A program made the translations under genes and the position numbers. Shown piece after piece: positions 1 to 8,795 of a stretch of DNA of 64,000 bases. This stretch comes from Acidimicrobiaceae bacterium. Lineage in GTDB: Bacteria; Actinomycetota; Acidimicrobiia; Acidimicrobiales; RAAP-2. Position 1 is the first letter of the stretch, and the number at the start of each line of letters is the position of its first letter. Location: assembly GCA_003162475.1 (NCBI GenBank), contig PMOI01000022.1:55936-119935 (forward strand), read 5' to 3'. The notes below the pieces were generated by a model. That model saw only the letters and a list, made by a program, of their open reading frames with translations, did not search any database and was not told the DNA's origin.

Positions 1-797
1 CCCTTCTTCTTCACCACGTCGTCGTAGGGCTTGAAGACGTCCTGGTCAACGCCGACCGGCACCACCGTGAGGCGACTGAGCGCCACGCCCATCTGAGCGT
101 TGATGTCGATCTTGGAGTTGTGCGAGACCGTCAACACGGCCGGAAGTTGCTTGACGACGCGCACCTGCATGCGAAGGAAACCGAACCAACGCCGCGTCGT
201 GAAACGCTGCCAGCGCGTCTCGGCGTGATCGAGCGCTATGGAGCGATCGACGGTGATGGGATGGTGCAGGGTCTCGAGTAGTGGCCAGCCCTGTTTTTGC
301 AGCTTCAAGATGCCCGGCCCCATGCACTGGTCGTCGTGAATGATGTCAAAATCGCCGCGACGACCGGACAGGATCTTCTCGATGCGCATCGAATAGGCGA
401 GCGGCTCGCCAAAGCCCGCGCTCATCATGACGCCGAACTCCGCGAGGTCCGCCAGCGACGTGAACTCCGAACGCGCAGGGATGCGAAAGGGGTCGGGGTC
501 GCGGTAGAGATCGAGGCCTCGAACGGCGGTGAAGCCCACGCCTTCGTCCAACTCAGGCCACGGGGGACCGGAGAAGACCTCGACGCTGTGGCCGAGGGCC
601 ACGAGCTCTCGCGTCAAATGACGGGTGTACACGCCCTGGCCCCCGCAACGAGGATTACCTCGGTAGACCAGGAAGGCCACGCGGTACTTCCCCGGTTCGG
701 CCGGTCTCGCCGGGACGTGCGCGGGCAGGGTGATGCTCCGGCTCAGCGCCCAAGAGGCCTTTACTGCGGCGATGGCTTCAGCGAGTGAGCGAGACAA
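1..797 (-). CDS. Glycosyltransferase family 4 (GT-B fold), N-terminal part, truncated by window edge
   Basis: This frame is missing from the ORF track because it has no stop inside the window. Read on the minus strand it gives about 265 residues. Near residue 50 it has the GT4-type N-terminal segment 'NPRCGGQGVYTRHL' (donor/acceptor glycine loop), then 'DIIHDDQC' and 'LETLHHPITVDR', and it ends in 'VVPVGVDQDVF', the usual link to the C-terminal nucleotide-sugar domain, which lies outside the window. The start is TTG: a TAG stop lies 15 nt upstream in frame and an AGGAAAG Shine-Dalgarno sits 8 nt before it. The role is glycosyl transfer from a nucleotide sugar to an unknown acceptor. The plus-strand track ORFs here are shadows. 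Confidence 0.82.
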   Translation of the reverse strand, partial: MSRSLAEAIAAVKASWALSRSITLPAHVPARPAEPGKYRVAFLVYRGNPRCGGQGVYTRHLTRELVALGHSVEVFSGPPWPELDEGVGFTAVRGLDLYRDPDPFRIPARSEFTSLADLAEFGVMMSAGFGEPLAYSMRIEKILSGRRGDFDIIHDDQCMGPGILKLQKQGWPLLETLHHPITVDRSIALDHAETRWQRFTTRRWFGFLRMQVRVVKQLPAVLTVSHNSKIDINAQMGVALSRLTVVPVGVDQDVFKPYDDVVKKK

Positions 798-900
798 GCG
801 GCAACTTTCCTAATGACGGGGGTCTTCCATTCTCCCTCAATTCCAGAAGGGGCACAAACTCCTTGAAAGTGCCGTCGGCGCCTTGAGTACCATTCGAACT

Positions 901-2133
901 ATGGATCTCACCTACCCCCCCGAAGCCGAGTCGTTTCGCAAAGAAATACGCGCGTGGCTCGAGGAGAACCTTCCCCAGGGGTGGTTCGAACCGGGCTTTT
1001 CAATGAGTGCGGACGAGCGCACGATCTTCAACGAGACCTGGACCCAGAAGCTCTTCGCGGGCGGCTGGATCTGCGCCGGTTGGCCCGTCGAATACGGCGG
1101 CAAGGGACTCACGCTCATGGATCAAGTCGTCTTGAACGAAGAGTTCGCCAAGGCCAACACGCCCATGCGCGCCGACTTCTTCGGTGACACGTTGGTGGGC
1201 CCGACCATCCTGCAGTGGGGCACCGATGAACAGAAGAAGGAGTTCATCCCGGGTATCTTGAGCGGATCGATCGCGTGGTGTCAGGGGTTCTCCGAGCCCA
1301 ACTCCGGATCGGACCTGGCGGCGTTGAAGACGTCGGCGGTCCTCGACGGCGACGAGTGGGTCATCAACGGGCAGAAGGTCTGGACGACCCAGGCCCAGCA
1401 CGCCGACTACGTGTTCCTCCTCACGCGCACCGATCCCACCGCGCCCCAGCACGCGGGCATCAGTTACCTCCTCGTACCCATGCACCAAGAAGGTGTCGAC
1501 GTTCGTCCCATCACGCAGGTCGACGGATCGGCCGAGTTCAACGAGGTCTTTTTCACTGATGCCCGCGCACCCAAGGGCAACGTCGTCGGTGGTGTCAACA
1601 ACGGCTGGAAGGTCGCCATGACGACACTTGGCTTCGAGCGCGGTTCGTCGGCGACGACGGGTTATCGGCGCTTCCTAAAGGAATGGGAGATGGTCGTCAA
1701 AGAGACCAAGCGCGTGCACAAGAATGACGACGCCCTCGTACGCGACGCGCTCGTGAAGGCATGGTCGAAAGTGAAGATCATGGAGATCAACGGCTACCGC
1801 TCACTCACCGATGCGCTCAACAACACTCACAACGCGGCACTTCTCGGTGCGTGCAACAAGATGTTCTGGTCCGAAGCTCACCGCTCTTCGATGGAACTCG
1901 CCATGGACATTCTCGGTATGGAGGCTCAGATCCTCACCGGGAAGGGACCGGTCACCGGACCCTCGGGCGCCCCCCGGCGCGGCCGCGCCGACTATCCCGT
2001 GTCGGACCTTCAAGCTCAGTTCTTCTTCTCTCGATCCGAGACGATCTGGGGCGGAACGGCCGAGATACAGCGCAACATCATTGGTGAGCGAGCCCTCGGA
2101 CTACCAAAGGAACCCAAGGTTCTCAACGCCTAA
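901..2133 (+). CDS. Acyl-CoA dehydrogenase family protein
   Basis: A 410-residue FAD-dependent acyl-CoA dehydrogenase, of usual length. Visible motifs are the FAD/substrate segment 'QGFSEPNSGSDLAAL' (about residue 130), 'WTTQAQHADY' (about 158) and the C-terminal 'WGGTAEIQRNIIGERALGLP'. The C-terminal position that carries the catalytic Glu in medium-chain enzymes ('YEG') reads 'WGG'. The base may instead be the Glu in 'GFERGSS', as in isovaleryl-type enzymes; that is inference. The track starts at TTG 883. I prefer ATG 901, where the family alignment begins and a TACCAT hexamer lies 7 nt upstream (leaderless type). It acts in fatty-acid or sterol beta-oxidation; the substrate is not evident. 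It converges on the MFS gene with a 4-bp overlap. Confidence 0.9.
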   Translation: MDLTYPPEAESFRKEIRAWLEENLPQGWFEPGFSMSADERTIFNETWTQKLFAGGWICAGWPVEYGGKGLTLMDQVVLNEEFAKANTPMRADFFGDTLVGPTILQWGTDEQKKEFIPGILSGSIAWCQGFSEPNSGSDLAALKTSAVLDGDEWVINGQKVWTTQAQHADYVFLLTRTDPTAPQHAGISYLLVPMHQEGVDVRPITQVDGSAEFNEVFFTDARAPKGNVVGGVNNGWKVAMTTLGFERGSSATTGYRRFLKEWEMVVKETKRVHKNDDALVRDALVKAWSKVKIMEINGYRSLTDALNNTHNAALLGACNKMFWSEAHRSSMELAMDILGMEAQILTGKGPVTGPSGAPRRGRADYPVSDLQAQFFFSRSETIWGGTAEIQRNIIGERALGLPKEPKVLNA

Positions 2134-3371
2134 GCGGACTGCAGTACCGCCATGTTGCGCAACTCCTGGCGTTGTTGAATGAAGAGCCCAATGCTCGTCA
2201 ACACGGCGAAGACCGCGCCCATCAAGATGCCCACGCGAGGATTCGACCACGACACCACGAGACCGACGAGGGGTGCGCCGATCGGCGTCGTTCCAAGAAA
2301 CGCAATGCTGTAGAGGCTCATCACTCGTCCGCGCATATGCTCGCTGGAGTTCAACTGCAACAAGGAGTTCGCCGTCGCGATCAAGGCAATAGAGAACGCG
2401 CCCGTGGGGATCATGGCGATCTCGGCCAGCGTCGCCGTGGGCGCGAAGGCCGCCAGCGTCATGCACACGCCGAAGCCCAACATGATGAGGGTGAGCAACT
2501 GGGGCGTTGGACGAGATCGACGCGCGACCAAGAGTCCGCCAATGACGGCGCCCAGACCCATCGCGCCCATCAGGACGCCGTAGTGACCGGCCGAGTGCTC
2601 GTGAAAAGTAATGCGCGCAAGTAGTGGCAACGTGACGGTGAAGTTGTAGGCGAACGTACCAACGACCGCGACGGCGATGATGACGTTGCGCATCAAGGGA
2701 TTCTGGAAGGCGTATTTGAGACCAAGACGGAGTTGGCCCTTCTCGCGCGCCACGGTGCGCATTGGCAAGAACTCCGACTTGTGCATCAAGAGCAACGCAA
2801 TGAGTACGGCGACGAAGGAGCCGGCGTTGGCGAAGAAACACGCCGCAGTCCCGACGACCGCGATGGCGCCCGCGGCGATGGCGGGACCGATGAGGCGACC
2901 CGAGTTCATCAGCACGGAGTTCAAGCTCACGGCGTTCGCGATGAGATCGCGTCCGACCATCTCTTGCACGAAAGCCTGACGTGCGGGAACGTCAAAGAGG
3001 TTGACGATCCCGAGACCGAAGGCGACGAGGTAGACGCCAACGACGGTCACGTGGTGGGTACTGACCAGAATGCCCAGGAGAAGGGCCAGTAAACCAGCTG
3101 AGGTCTGGGTGAAGTACAAGATGCGACGCTTCTCGTGACGGTCCGCGATGAGTCCCCCGTAGGAACCGAGGAGCAACATGGGAACGAACTGCAGCGCCAC
3201 CGCGATCCCCAGGTCCACCGACGAACCAGTGATCTGCAGCACCAACCAACCCTGGGCCACGGACTGCATCCACGTACCCGACATCGAGATCAACTGACCA
3301 ATGAAGTAGAGGCGAAAGTTACGGACCTTCAGGGCCGCGAACGTGCGCGAGTTACCGCGTGCTCTTCTCAC
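2130..3371 (-). CDS. MFS transporter, EntS/MFS_3-like exporter
   Basis: A 413-residue major facilitator protein with about 12 hydrophobic segments. The start 'NFRLYFIGQLISMSGTWMQ' and the loop 'GLIADRHEKRRIL' between TM2 and TM3 are typical of the MFS_3 (enterobactin-exporter-like) group of drug or metabolite effluxers. It starts with GTG, and its GTGA overlaps the stop of the upstream marR-like gene by 4 bp, so the two are translationally coupled. This suggests the regulator controls the pump. The substrate is unknown. Confidence 0.9.
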   Translation of the reverse strand: MRRARGNSRTFAALKVRNFRLYFIGQLISMSGTWMQSVAQGWLVLQITGSSVDLGIAVALQFVPMLLLGSYGGLIADRHEKRRILYFTQTSAGLLALLLGILVSTHHVTVVGVYLVAFGLGIVNLFDVPARQAFVQEMVGRDLIANAVSLNSVLMNSGRLIGPAIAAGAIAVVGTAACFFANAGSFVAVLIALLLMHKSEFLPMRTVAREKGQLRLGLKYAFQNPLMRNVIIAVAVVGTFAYNFTVTLPLLARITFHEHSAGHYGVLMGAMGLGAVIGGLLVARRSRPTPQLLTLIMLGFGVCMTLAAFAPTATLAEIAMIPTGAFSIALIATANSLLQLNSSEHMRGRVMSLYSIAFLGTTPIGAPLVGLVVSWSNPRVGILMGAVFAVLTSIGLFIQQRQELRNMAVLQSA

Positions 3372-3793
3372 TCGTCCTCCAACAAGGCTTCAAGAAACGC
3401 GACCAACTCTTCAGCCTTTCGTTGATCACTCGATGACAGAGCGAGAAGTTTGCGCTCGAGGAACTCGGTCTTGCGTTGGCGAATGGCGTTGAGCTCCCTT
3501 CGACCATGGGTCGTCAAGCGAACGCGCGTGCAGCGACGGTCGATTTCGTCCTCGAAGGTGTCGATCAGACCGAGTTCGCCCATGCCCTTCACCAACTTCG
3601 TTATCGACGGCGGTTGGACCTGTTCGGCGATCGCGAGTTCACCCAACGAGGGTCGCTCGAGCTTGTCGATCGACGCCAGTATCGATGCTTGTGCCGGCGT
3701 CACGCCACTCAGCGCGGAGTAGCGCAATTTGCGATTCATTCGCGTGATTGCTCGACGCAGACGAGCGGCGGTTTCGTTCATGGTCATATTCAT
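3368..3793 (-). CDS. MarR family transcriptional regulator
   Basis: A 141-residue winged-helix regulator. The N-terminal dimerisation helix is followed by 'SGVTPAQASILASIDKLERPSLGELAIAEQ' split over two helices, the recognition helix 'VQPPSITKLVKGMGELGLI' and the wing 'DRRCTRVRLTTHGRRELNAI'. It is the first gene of a two-gene operon with the MFS exporter. A perfect inverted repeat covers its own ribosome-binding site (see separate entry), so autorepression is likely. Three in-frame ATGs lie at the start; the first has AGGTG 6 nt upstream. Confidence 0.92.
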   Translation of the reverse strand: MNMTMNETAARLRRAITRMNRKLRYSALSGVTPAQASILASIDKLERPSLGELAIAEQVQPPSITKLVKGMGELGLIDTFEDEIDRRCTRVRLTTHGRRELNAIRQRKTEFLERKLLALSSSDQRKAEELVAFLEALLEDE

Positions 3794-3809
3794 TAGTTCA
3801 CCTAACTAA
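3793..3809. promoter_or_regulatory. Candidate MarR operator
   Basis: Perfect inverted repeat TTAGTT-cacct-AACTAA. It ends on the marR start codon and contains the AGGTG ribosome-binding site on the minus strand. MarR proteins typically bind such palindromes at their own promoters. Binding here could block both marR-MFS and the divergent SDR gene. Confidence 0.7.
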
Positions 3810-3923
3810 ATACAACCATACGCTCTCGTTATCGTGACCCAGAAAATCGAAGGGCATCACGAGAACGTTACGCTCAAGTTGTTCGTCGATTCGGCCACGA
3901 GAGTGGCCCGTGCGGGAGGCGCC

Positions 3924-4844
3924 TTGTACAACGTTCCATCGCAGCAGGACAAGATCGTCGTCGTCACTGGCGCGAACAGCGGCACGGGCAGGGAGACCAC
4001 CAGACGGCTCGCTGGGGCTGGAGCCCACGTCATCATGGCGGTTCGATCGCAGGAAAAGGGTGACGCGGCGCGCGAGGAGATCCTCGCGCAACAGCCCGAC
4101 GCCCGACTCGAAGTACACCTGCTCGACCTCGCCGACCTCTCGTCGGTGAAGTCCTTCGCCGAGACCCTCGCCAACGAGAAACGTCCACTGCATCTCTTGG
4201 TCAATAACGCGGGCGTGATGGCGCCGCCCAAGCGATTTGAGACCGTCGACGGTTTCGAGCTTCAATTCGGCACCAACTTCCTCGGTCCCTTTGCCCTGAC
4301 CTTGCGCCTCTTGCCGTTACTGCTCGCCACGGACGGGTCGCGCGTGACGACCATGAGTAGCACCGTCGCCGCCATGGGCCGCATACGTTTCAACGATCCC
4401 CAACGGCGTCGTCACTACAGCCCCTACCCCGCCTACGCCCAGTCCAAACTCGCCGATCTACTCTTCGCGCAGGAACTGGCGTCGATCGCCAACCGGCGCA
4501 ACTGGGATCTGATCAGTAACGCCGCGCACCCTGGCTTCACGAGGACCAACCTCATCAGCGCGGGGGCGAGTCTCGGGAGAGACAGACCAAGGCGACAGTG
4601 GACGAGTGAGGCGAAGTTCCTCCCGTCACAGGGTGTCGAACAGGGTTCCGAGCCATTGCTCTACGCGGCGGCGAGTCCCGAGGCCGTCAGCGGCGTGTAC
4701 TACGGACCGAGCAGATACTTCGGTCTCGTCGGTCCGACGACCATCGCTCGCGTACCGCGGTCCGCACGAAAGCCCCACCTCGGCGAACGACTGTGGAAAC
4801 TGGCTGAGCAACTCACGGACGTCGAACTACCTGACGCGACGTAG
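3924..4844 (+). CDS. Short-chain dehydrogenase/reductase (retinol-dehydrogenase-like)
   Basis: An NAD(P)-dependent SDR with cofactor motif 'TGANSGTG', 'LLVNNAGVM' and catalytic 'YAQSK' preceded by the 'MSSTVA' serine strand. The C-terminal half resembles the retinol dehydrogenase/protochlorophyllide reductase-like SDRs ('NAAHPGFTRTNL'). The track starts at GTG 3834, which has no ribosome-binding site. TTG 3924 has GGGAGG 5 nt upstream and begins just before the Rossmann fold ('LYNVPSQQDKIVVVTG'), as in family members, giving 306 residues. It lies divergent from marR. The substrate cannot be told from sequence. Confidence 0.85.
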   Translation: MYNVPSQQDKIVVVTGANSGTGRETTRRLAGAGAHVIMAVRSQEKGDAAREEILAQQPDARLEVHLLDLADLSSVKSFAETLANEKRPLHLLVNNAGVMAPPKRFETVDGFELQFGTNFLGPFALTLRLLPLLLATDGSRVTTMSSTVAAMGRIRFNDPQRRRHYSPYPAYAQSKLADLLFAQELASIANRRNWDLISNAAHPGFTRTNLISAGASLGRDRPRRQWTSEAKFLPSQGVEQGSEPLLYAAASPEAVSGVYYGPSRYFGLVGPTTIARVPRSARKPHLGERLWKLAEQLTDVELPDAT

Positions 4845-4854
4845 CTCTGATCGA

Positions 4855-5184
4855 TTAAAGCGAGCGGTACCGCGGAACGTACGCTCCGGTACCGAGAAGT
4901 GACGAGTCCTCGGGGTCCATCGTTTCGTCGACGCCCCCGATGACTTCTGTAACCCAAGAAAGTCGGTCCATCAAGATTCGCGTCACGCCACCTTGAATGG
5001 TGTCGGTAGAGATCGCGCAACTCGAACACGCACCTTGAAGTTGAACCTCGATGATGCCGGTTTCGACGTCACAACGAATCAAGACGAGATCGCCACCGTC
5101 AGCTTGCACCGACGGGCGCATCAGGTCCATCAGCGCGTTCAACGCTGAGAGACGACTCGCCCGTTCTTGATCGGTAAGTTCCAT
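4855..5184 (-). CDS. NifU C-terminal-domain Fe-S scaffold protein
   Basis: A 109-residue protein consisting mainly of a NifU C-terminal domain. 'LMRPSVQADGGDLVLI' is followed by the cluster-binding 'LQGACSSCAIS' (CxxC) and 'TIQGGVTRIL'. Such stand-alone Nfu proteins carry or transfer [4Fe-4S] clusters to apoproteins in the cytoplasm. The last 20 or so residues beyond the domain are not conserved in any way I recognise. It is divergent from the P450 gene. No clear ribosome-binding site precedes ATG 5184. Confidence 0.88.
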   Translation of the reverse strand: MELTDQERASRLSALNALMDLMRPSVQADGGDLVLIRCDVETGIIEVQLQGACSSCAISTDTIQGGVTRILMDRLSWVTEVIGGVDETMDPEDSSLLGTGAYVPRYRSL

Positions 5185-5236
5185 TGGTCCAGTCTGCCGT
5201 GAAATCGATGTGCCGTGCCCTCAAGTGCCCACTTAC

Positions 5237-5242
5237 TACGAT
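5237..5242 (+). promoter_or_regulatory. Leaderless -10 of the P450 gene
   Basis: TACGAT followed by 7 nt and then ATG 5250. There is no Shine-Dalgarno before any start in this region, so transcription probably begins at the ATG. Confidence 0.5.
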
Positions 5243-5249
5243 GTTCCTG

Positions 5250-6518
5250 ATGATAAAAGAACCTGCGCGTCTAAGCGCCAGCGATATCAACCTCTCCGCA
5301 ACGGAGTTCTGGCTCAGACCTCTGAGCGAGCGAGAAGAGGCATTTCGCGTCCTTCGTCAAGACCTCCCCATTGGCCACTACGCCACGCCGATCTTGCCCG
5401 GGTCGACCTTAGAACTCCCGAACGATGAGGGCTACTACGCCCTGACGCGCTACGCGGACATCGCGGAAGTGTCACGGCGCCCCGAGGTCTTCATCTCCGG
5501 CCCGGGCGCGGTCTCGATAATCGACTTTCCGCCGGAGATCGTCGAGTACTTCTCGGGCATGATCTCCACGGATAATCCCAAGCACGCCCGCCTGCGAAGG
5601 ATCGTTTCAAGGGCATTCAGTCCAAAGAACGTCCGTGGCGTCGAAGAGTCGATCGATCGCGTCGCCGATACCGTGCTCAATCGAGCGCGTAATGAAGGAA
5701 CGGGCGACTTCATCATAGATGTCGCCGCGCCCTTCCCTCTCGAGATCATCTGTTCGATGATGGGCGTACCCGAAAGTGAATTCGCCACCGTGCTGAAATG
5801 CTCGAACATCATTCTCTCGATGGGTGACTCCGAGTTCATTCCCGAAGGTAGCGACCCGGTCGTGTCCTTTATCGAGGCTGGCGCGACCTTGACCGGCATC
5901 ATGGACGAACTCGCCACGTTTCGCGTCGATCAGCCGATCGACGACATCACGAGCGCGCTCGTCAACGCCGAGATCGAGTCCGAGAAGTTGACCAAACAGG
6001 AATTGGCCTCGTTCTTCGTGTTGCTCGTGACCGCGGGCAGTGAGACGACGCGTACGGCCCTCGCCCACGCGCTCATCGCTTTCGACGACTTCCCTGAACA
6101 GAAGCAACGCCTGACGGAAGACTTTGAAGGCCTCGCCAAAACAGCCACCGACGAAATCGTGCGCTGGGCCACGCCGATCACGTGGATGCGACGAACCCTC
6201 GCCTCGGACTACGTCCTTTCGGGCTTCGAACTGAAGACGAACGACAAGGTCGTCATGTTCTATAACTCGGCGAATCGCGACGAAGACGTCTTCGTCGACC
6301 CCCAGAAGTTTGACGTCGCTCGAACCCCGAACGAACACTTCGGATTCGGCGCCCCCGGTCCACACTTCTGTCTCGGCTCGCACTTGGCTCGGCGCGAGAT
6401 CTCGGTGATGTGGCGCGATCTGCTGTCACGCACGCCGACCATTCACCACACCGGGCCACCCGTTCAACTCTCCTCAAGCTTCGTGAACGGCATCAAGCAC
6501 CTCAACTACAGCTTCTAG
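5250..6518 (+). CDS. Cytochrome P450
   Basis: A soluble bacterial P450 monooxygenase of 422 residues. The I-helix oxygen-activation motif is 'VTAGSETTRTALAHAL', the K-helix ExxR is 'EIVR', and the heme loop is 'FGFGAPGPHFCLGSHLAR' with the proximal Cys. Overall it resembles the CYP124/125/142-like group that oxidises fatty-acid or sterol side chains; that is inference. The track start at 5184 would overlap the nifU start. ATG 5241 and ATG 5250 are both closer to family starts, and 5250 has the leaderless TACGAT. No ferredoxin gene is adjacent, so redox partners must be elsewhere. Confidence 0.92.
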   Translation: MIKEPARLSASDINLSATEFWLRPLSEREEAFRVLRQDLPIGHYATPILPGSTLELPNDEGYYALTRYADIAEVSRRPEVFISGPGAVSIIDFPPEIVEYFSGMISTDNPKHARLRRIVSRAFSPKNVRGVEESIDRVADTVLNRARNEGTGDFIIDVAAPFPLEIICSMMGVPESEFATVLKCSNIILSMGDSEFIPEGSDPVVSFIEAGATLTGIMDELATFRVDQPIDDITSALVNAEIESEKLTKQELASFFVLLVTAGSETTRTALAHALIAFDDFPEQKQRLTEDFEGLAKTATDEIVRWATPITWMRRTLASDYVLSGFELKTNDKVVMFYNSANRDEDVFVDPQKFDVARTPNEHFGFGAPGPHFCLGSHLARREISVMWRDLLSRTPTIHHTGPPVQLSSSFVNGIKHLNYSF

Positions 6519-6865
6519 GTCCTTCGCGCCGCCTGGGCTTCGTCGAAGACTCGAAGTGCTCGCGGTCCCCAGACCGTGCCCGGTCCCCCGTTCATCGAGA
6601 TCGCGACGCCAATGGCTTCGCCGAGTTGTTGACGGGTGACGCCCGCGCGAACGGCCCCACGGGTGTGCGCGACGATACAGCCGTCGCACTCTCTCGTGAT
6701 CGCGATCGCGACAGCCAACAACTCCTTCACCGCGACCGAGAGTTCTCCTTCGGCCATGGCCGCTGTCGACATCGTCACGTAACTCTTCATGACCTCGGGT
6801 ATCAAGTCATGCAAATCGAGTGACGGCTGTCGAAGTTCTTCTCGAATGCGATCCATGCTCTCCAT
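6515..6865 (-). CDS. Carboxymuconolactone decarboxylase / AhpD-like protein
   Basis: A 116-residue all-helical CMD-family protein. It contains the complete AhpD active-site pattern E-x11-C-x2-C-x3-H ('KELLAVAIAITRECDGCIVAH'), so a thiol-peroxidase or disulfide-reductase activity is more likely than a decarboxylase. The track start (6973) is too far upstream. ATG 6865 has a near-perfect ribosome-binding site, GGAGGTGACT, directly before it. The stop overlaps the P450 stop by 4 bp in convergent orientation. Confidence 0.88.
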   Translation of the reverse strand: MESMDRIREELRQPSLDLHDLIPEVMKSYVTMSTAAMAEGELSVAVKELLAVAIAITRECDGCIVAHTRGAVRAGVTRQQLGEAIGVAISMNGGPGTVWGPRALRVFDEAQAARRT

Positions 6866-6931
6866 AGTCACCTCCTGATTCGAGCGTAGTGACTCACGCT
6901 CATGGCAAACCAAGTCAGGGTATCGATTTCC

Positions 6932-6937
6932 TAAGAT
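6932..6937 (+). promoter_or_regulatory. Leaderless -10 of the carbonic anhydrase gene
   Basis: TAAGAT, 6 nt before GTG 6944. This spacing is the same as at the aldo/keto reductase, trmO, pip and PAP2 genes. Confidence 0.5.
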
Positions 6938-6943
6938 GGGATG

Positions 6944-7435
6944 GTGAGCGCCATCGACGACCTTCTCTCGCACAACCGTTCATACGTGAAGACCCACGGA
7001 CACCGCGAACTGCCCACCGCCCCCCGGTTGCACCTCGCGGTCCTTACATGCATGGACTCGCGCCTCGACCTCTTTGGCGCGCTCGGACTCGATCTCGGTG
7101 AGGTGCACCTCGTACGTAACGCTGGCGGCATCGCGAGTGACGACGCCGTTCGTTCGCTTCTGCTCAGCCAACGACTACTCGGGACACGTGCGGTCATGGT
7201 CATTCACCACACGCGTTGTGGACTCGAGACCTTTGACGAAGAAACCCTTCAAGATGAGATCACGAGCACCCTCGGCGCTCGACCGCCCTTTCGTCTCGGC
7301 GCTTACCTTGACGTTGAAGAGGACGTTCGATCCACCGTCGCGACTCTTCGCTCGAGCCCCTTCATCGACGACACGGAGATACGTGGCTTCGTCTTTGACG
7401 TCGACGACGGAGAACTTCACGAGGTCGTCGACTAG
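6944..7435 (+). CDS. Beta-class carbonic anhydrase
   Basis: A 163-residue zinc enzyme interconverting CO2 and bicarbonate. Zinc ligands and the Asp-Arg dyad are seen in 'LTCMDSRLD' (Cys, Asp-Arg) and 'IHHTRCG' (His, Cys); 'LVRNAGG' between them is also typical. The length fits the short beta-CA clade common in actinobacteria. The track uses ATG 6941, but GTG one codon later sits exactly 6 nt after TAAGAT and gives 'MSAIDDLLSHN', as in relatives. It appears to be a single-gene unit. Confidence 0.92.
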   Translation: MSAIDDLLSHNRSYVKTHGHRELPTAPRLHLAVLTCMDSRLDLFGALGLDLGEVHLVRNAGGIASDDAVRSLLLSQRLLGTRAVMVIHHTRCGLETFDEETLQDEITSTLGARPPFRLGAYLDVEEDVRSTVATLRSSPFIDDTEIRGFVFDVDDGELHEVVD

Positions 7436-7667
7436 GACTAGGTTACCTACTCGGTCGGCCCGGGCGATTGCCATAACTACGATGAACCCCGGCCCGAATG
7501 CGATGGAATATATTCTGTCGGCTCAAATCACCTCTTCGATCGGGATTTCTCGCCTTCTCGAACCGTCACGTTCTATCTGCGTCAAAGGAATCTACTGCGA
7601 CGTCAAATCACCGTACGCTGACATGTCACAACGCTCGAATCGGACCTAGCAAGCGAGCTCTCCCGGT

Positions 7668-7673
7668 TACGAT
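7668..7673 (+). promoter_or_regulatory. Leaderless -10 of the aldo/keto reductase gene
   Basis: TACGAT, 6 nt before ATG 7680, with no Shine-Dalgarno. The 244-bp gap upstream also has TCAAATCACC twice, at 7523-7532 and 7603-7612, exactly 80 bp apart. I see no gene in the gap. Confidence 0.5.
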
Positions 7674-7679
7674 TTACCT

Positions 7680-8708
7680 ATGTCAAATTACAATCCCGCG
7701 TCAAGTCGCTATGACGCCATGTCGTACCGACGGGTCGGCCGCAGCGGACTTAAGTTGCCAGCCATCTCACTCGGACTCTGGTACAACTTCGGTGACGACC
7801 GCACCATCGACAGCCAGCGTGCCATCGTACGACGGGCCTTCGACCTAGGCGTCACGCACTTCGACCTGGCCAACAACTACGGGCCGCCCTACGGCAGCGC
7901 CGAGACCAACTTCGGACGGTTGCTGCGAGAAGATTTCTCCTCGCTTCGCGACGAACTGGTCATCTCCACCAAAGCGGGTTGGGACATGTGGCCCGGCCCA
8001 TACGGCGATCTCGGGTCTCGCAAGTACATGCTTGCCAGCCTCGACCAAAGCCTCACGAGGTTGGGACTTGAGTACGTCGACGTCTTCTACCATCACCATT
8101 ACGATCCCGACACACCTCTCGAAGAGACCATGGGGGCGCTCGACGCGGCGGTGCGCTCAGGTAAGGCGCTCTACGTGGGTATCTCGTCGTATTCTGATCA
8201 GCGCACGCTCGAGGCGATCAAGATCCTGCGTGACCTTGGCACGCCCTTGTTGATCCACCAGCCCTCGTACTCAATGCTCAACCGGTGGATCGAGGAACGC
8301 CTTCTTGACGCGCTGGGCAACGAGGGGGTCGGGTGCATTGCGTTCTCGCCGCTTGCCCAGGGCCTGCTGACCAACCGTTATCTCGACAGCATCCCCGAGG
8401 GCTCACGGGTCACGAGGAACGACTCGCTACCTACGGACATGCTGAATGAGACGAACCTGAACCGCGTTCGCGGTTTGCGTGAAATCGCCCAACAGAGGGG
8501 CCAACTCGTCTCGCAACTCGCCCTTTCCTGGGCGCTACGCGATTCGAGGGTGACCTCGGTCCTTATTGGCGCGAGCAGCGTCGCGCAGTTGGAAGAGAAT
8601 CTGGGCGCGCTCGACAACTTGGAGTTCTCCGGAGCGGAGCTGGCAAAGATCGACGACTTCGCCGTGGAGAGCGGCATCGACCTGTGGCGAGAAATAGCCG
8701 TCCTCTAA
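7680..8708 (+). CDS. Aldo/keto reductase, YghZ/L-glyceraldehyde-3-phosphate reductase type
   Basis: A 342-residue NADPH-dependent (beta/alpha)8 reductase. 'MSYRRVGRSGLKLPAISLGL' is the hallmark start of the YghZ/Gpr group. Catalytic residues can be seen in 'DLANNYG' (Asp, Tyr), 'STKAG' (Lys) and 'FYHHHYD' (His). YghZ relatives detoxify methylglyoxal and reduce L-glyceraldehyde-3-phosphate. A second ATG (codon 14) lies closer to the family start. It is transcribed alone and converges on the IclR gene. Confidence 0.9.
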   Translation: MSNYNPASSRYDAMSYRRVGRSGLKLPAISLGLWYNFGDDRTIDSQRAIVRRAFDLGVTHFDLANNYGPPYGSAETNFGRLLREDFSSLRDELVISTKAGWDMWPGPYGDLGSRKYMLASLDQSLTRLGLEYVDVFYHHHYDPDTPLEETMGALDAAVRSGKALYVGISSYSDQRTLEAIKILRDLGTPLLIHQPSYSMLNRWIEERLLDALGNEGVGCIAFSPLAQGLLTNRYLDSIPEGSRVTRNDSLPTDMLNETNLNRVRGLREIAQQRGQLVSQLALSWALRDSRVTSVLIGASSVAQLEENLGALDNLEFSGAELAKIDDFAVESGIDLWREIAVL

Positions 8709-8795
8709 GAATCGACTCCCCAGCCTTTGCTCGCGGTTCCTACGACGAGCATTACCGAAGTGTCGAACTACTCTGCGATTTGAAATTGGCCGCCT

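Noticed and set aside
4890-4915. Repeated CGGTACCG palindromes near the nifU-like 3' end
   Set aside because: They lie in coding sequence ('YVPRYR') and are explained by codon use.
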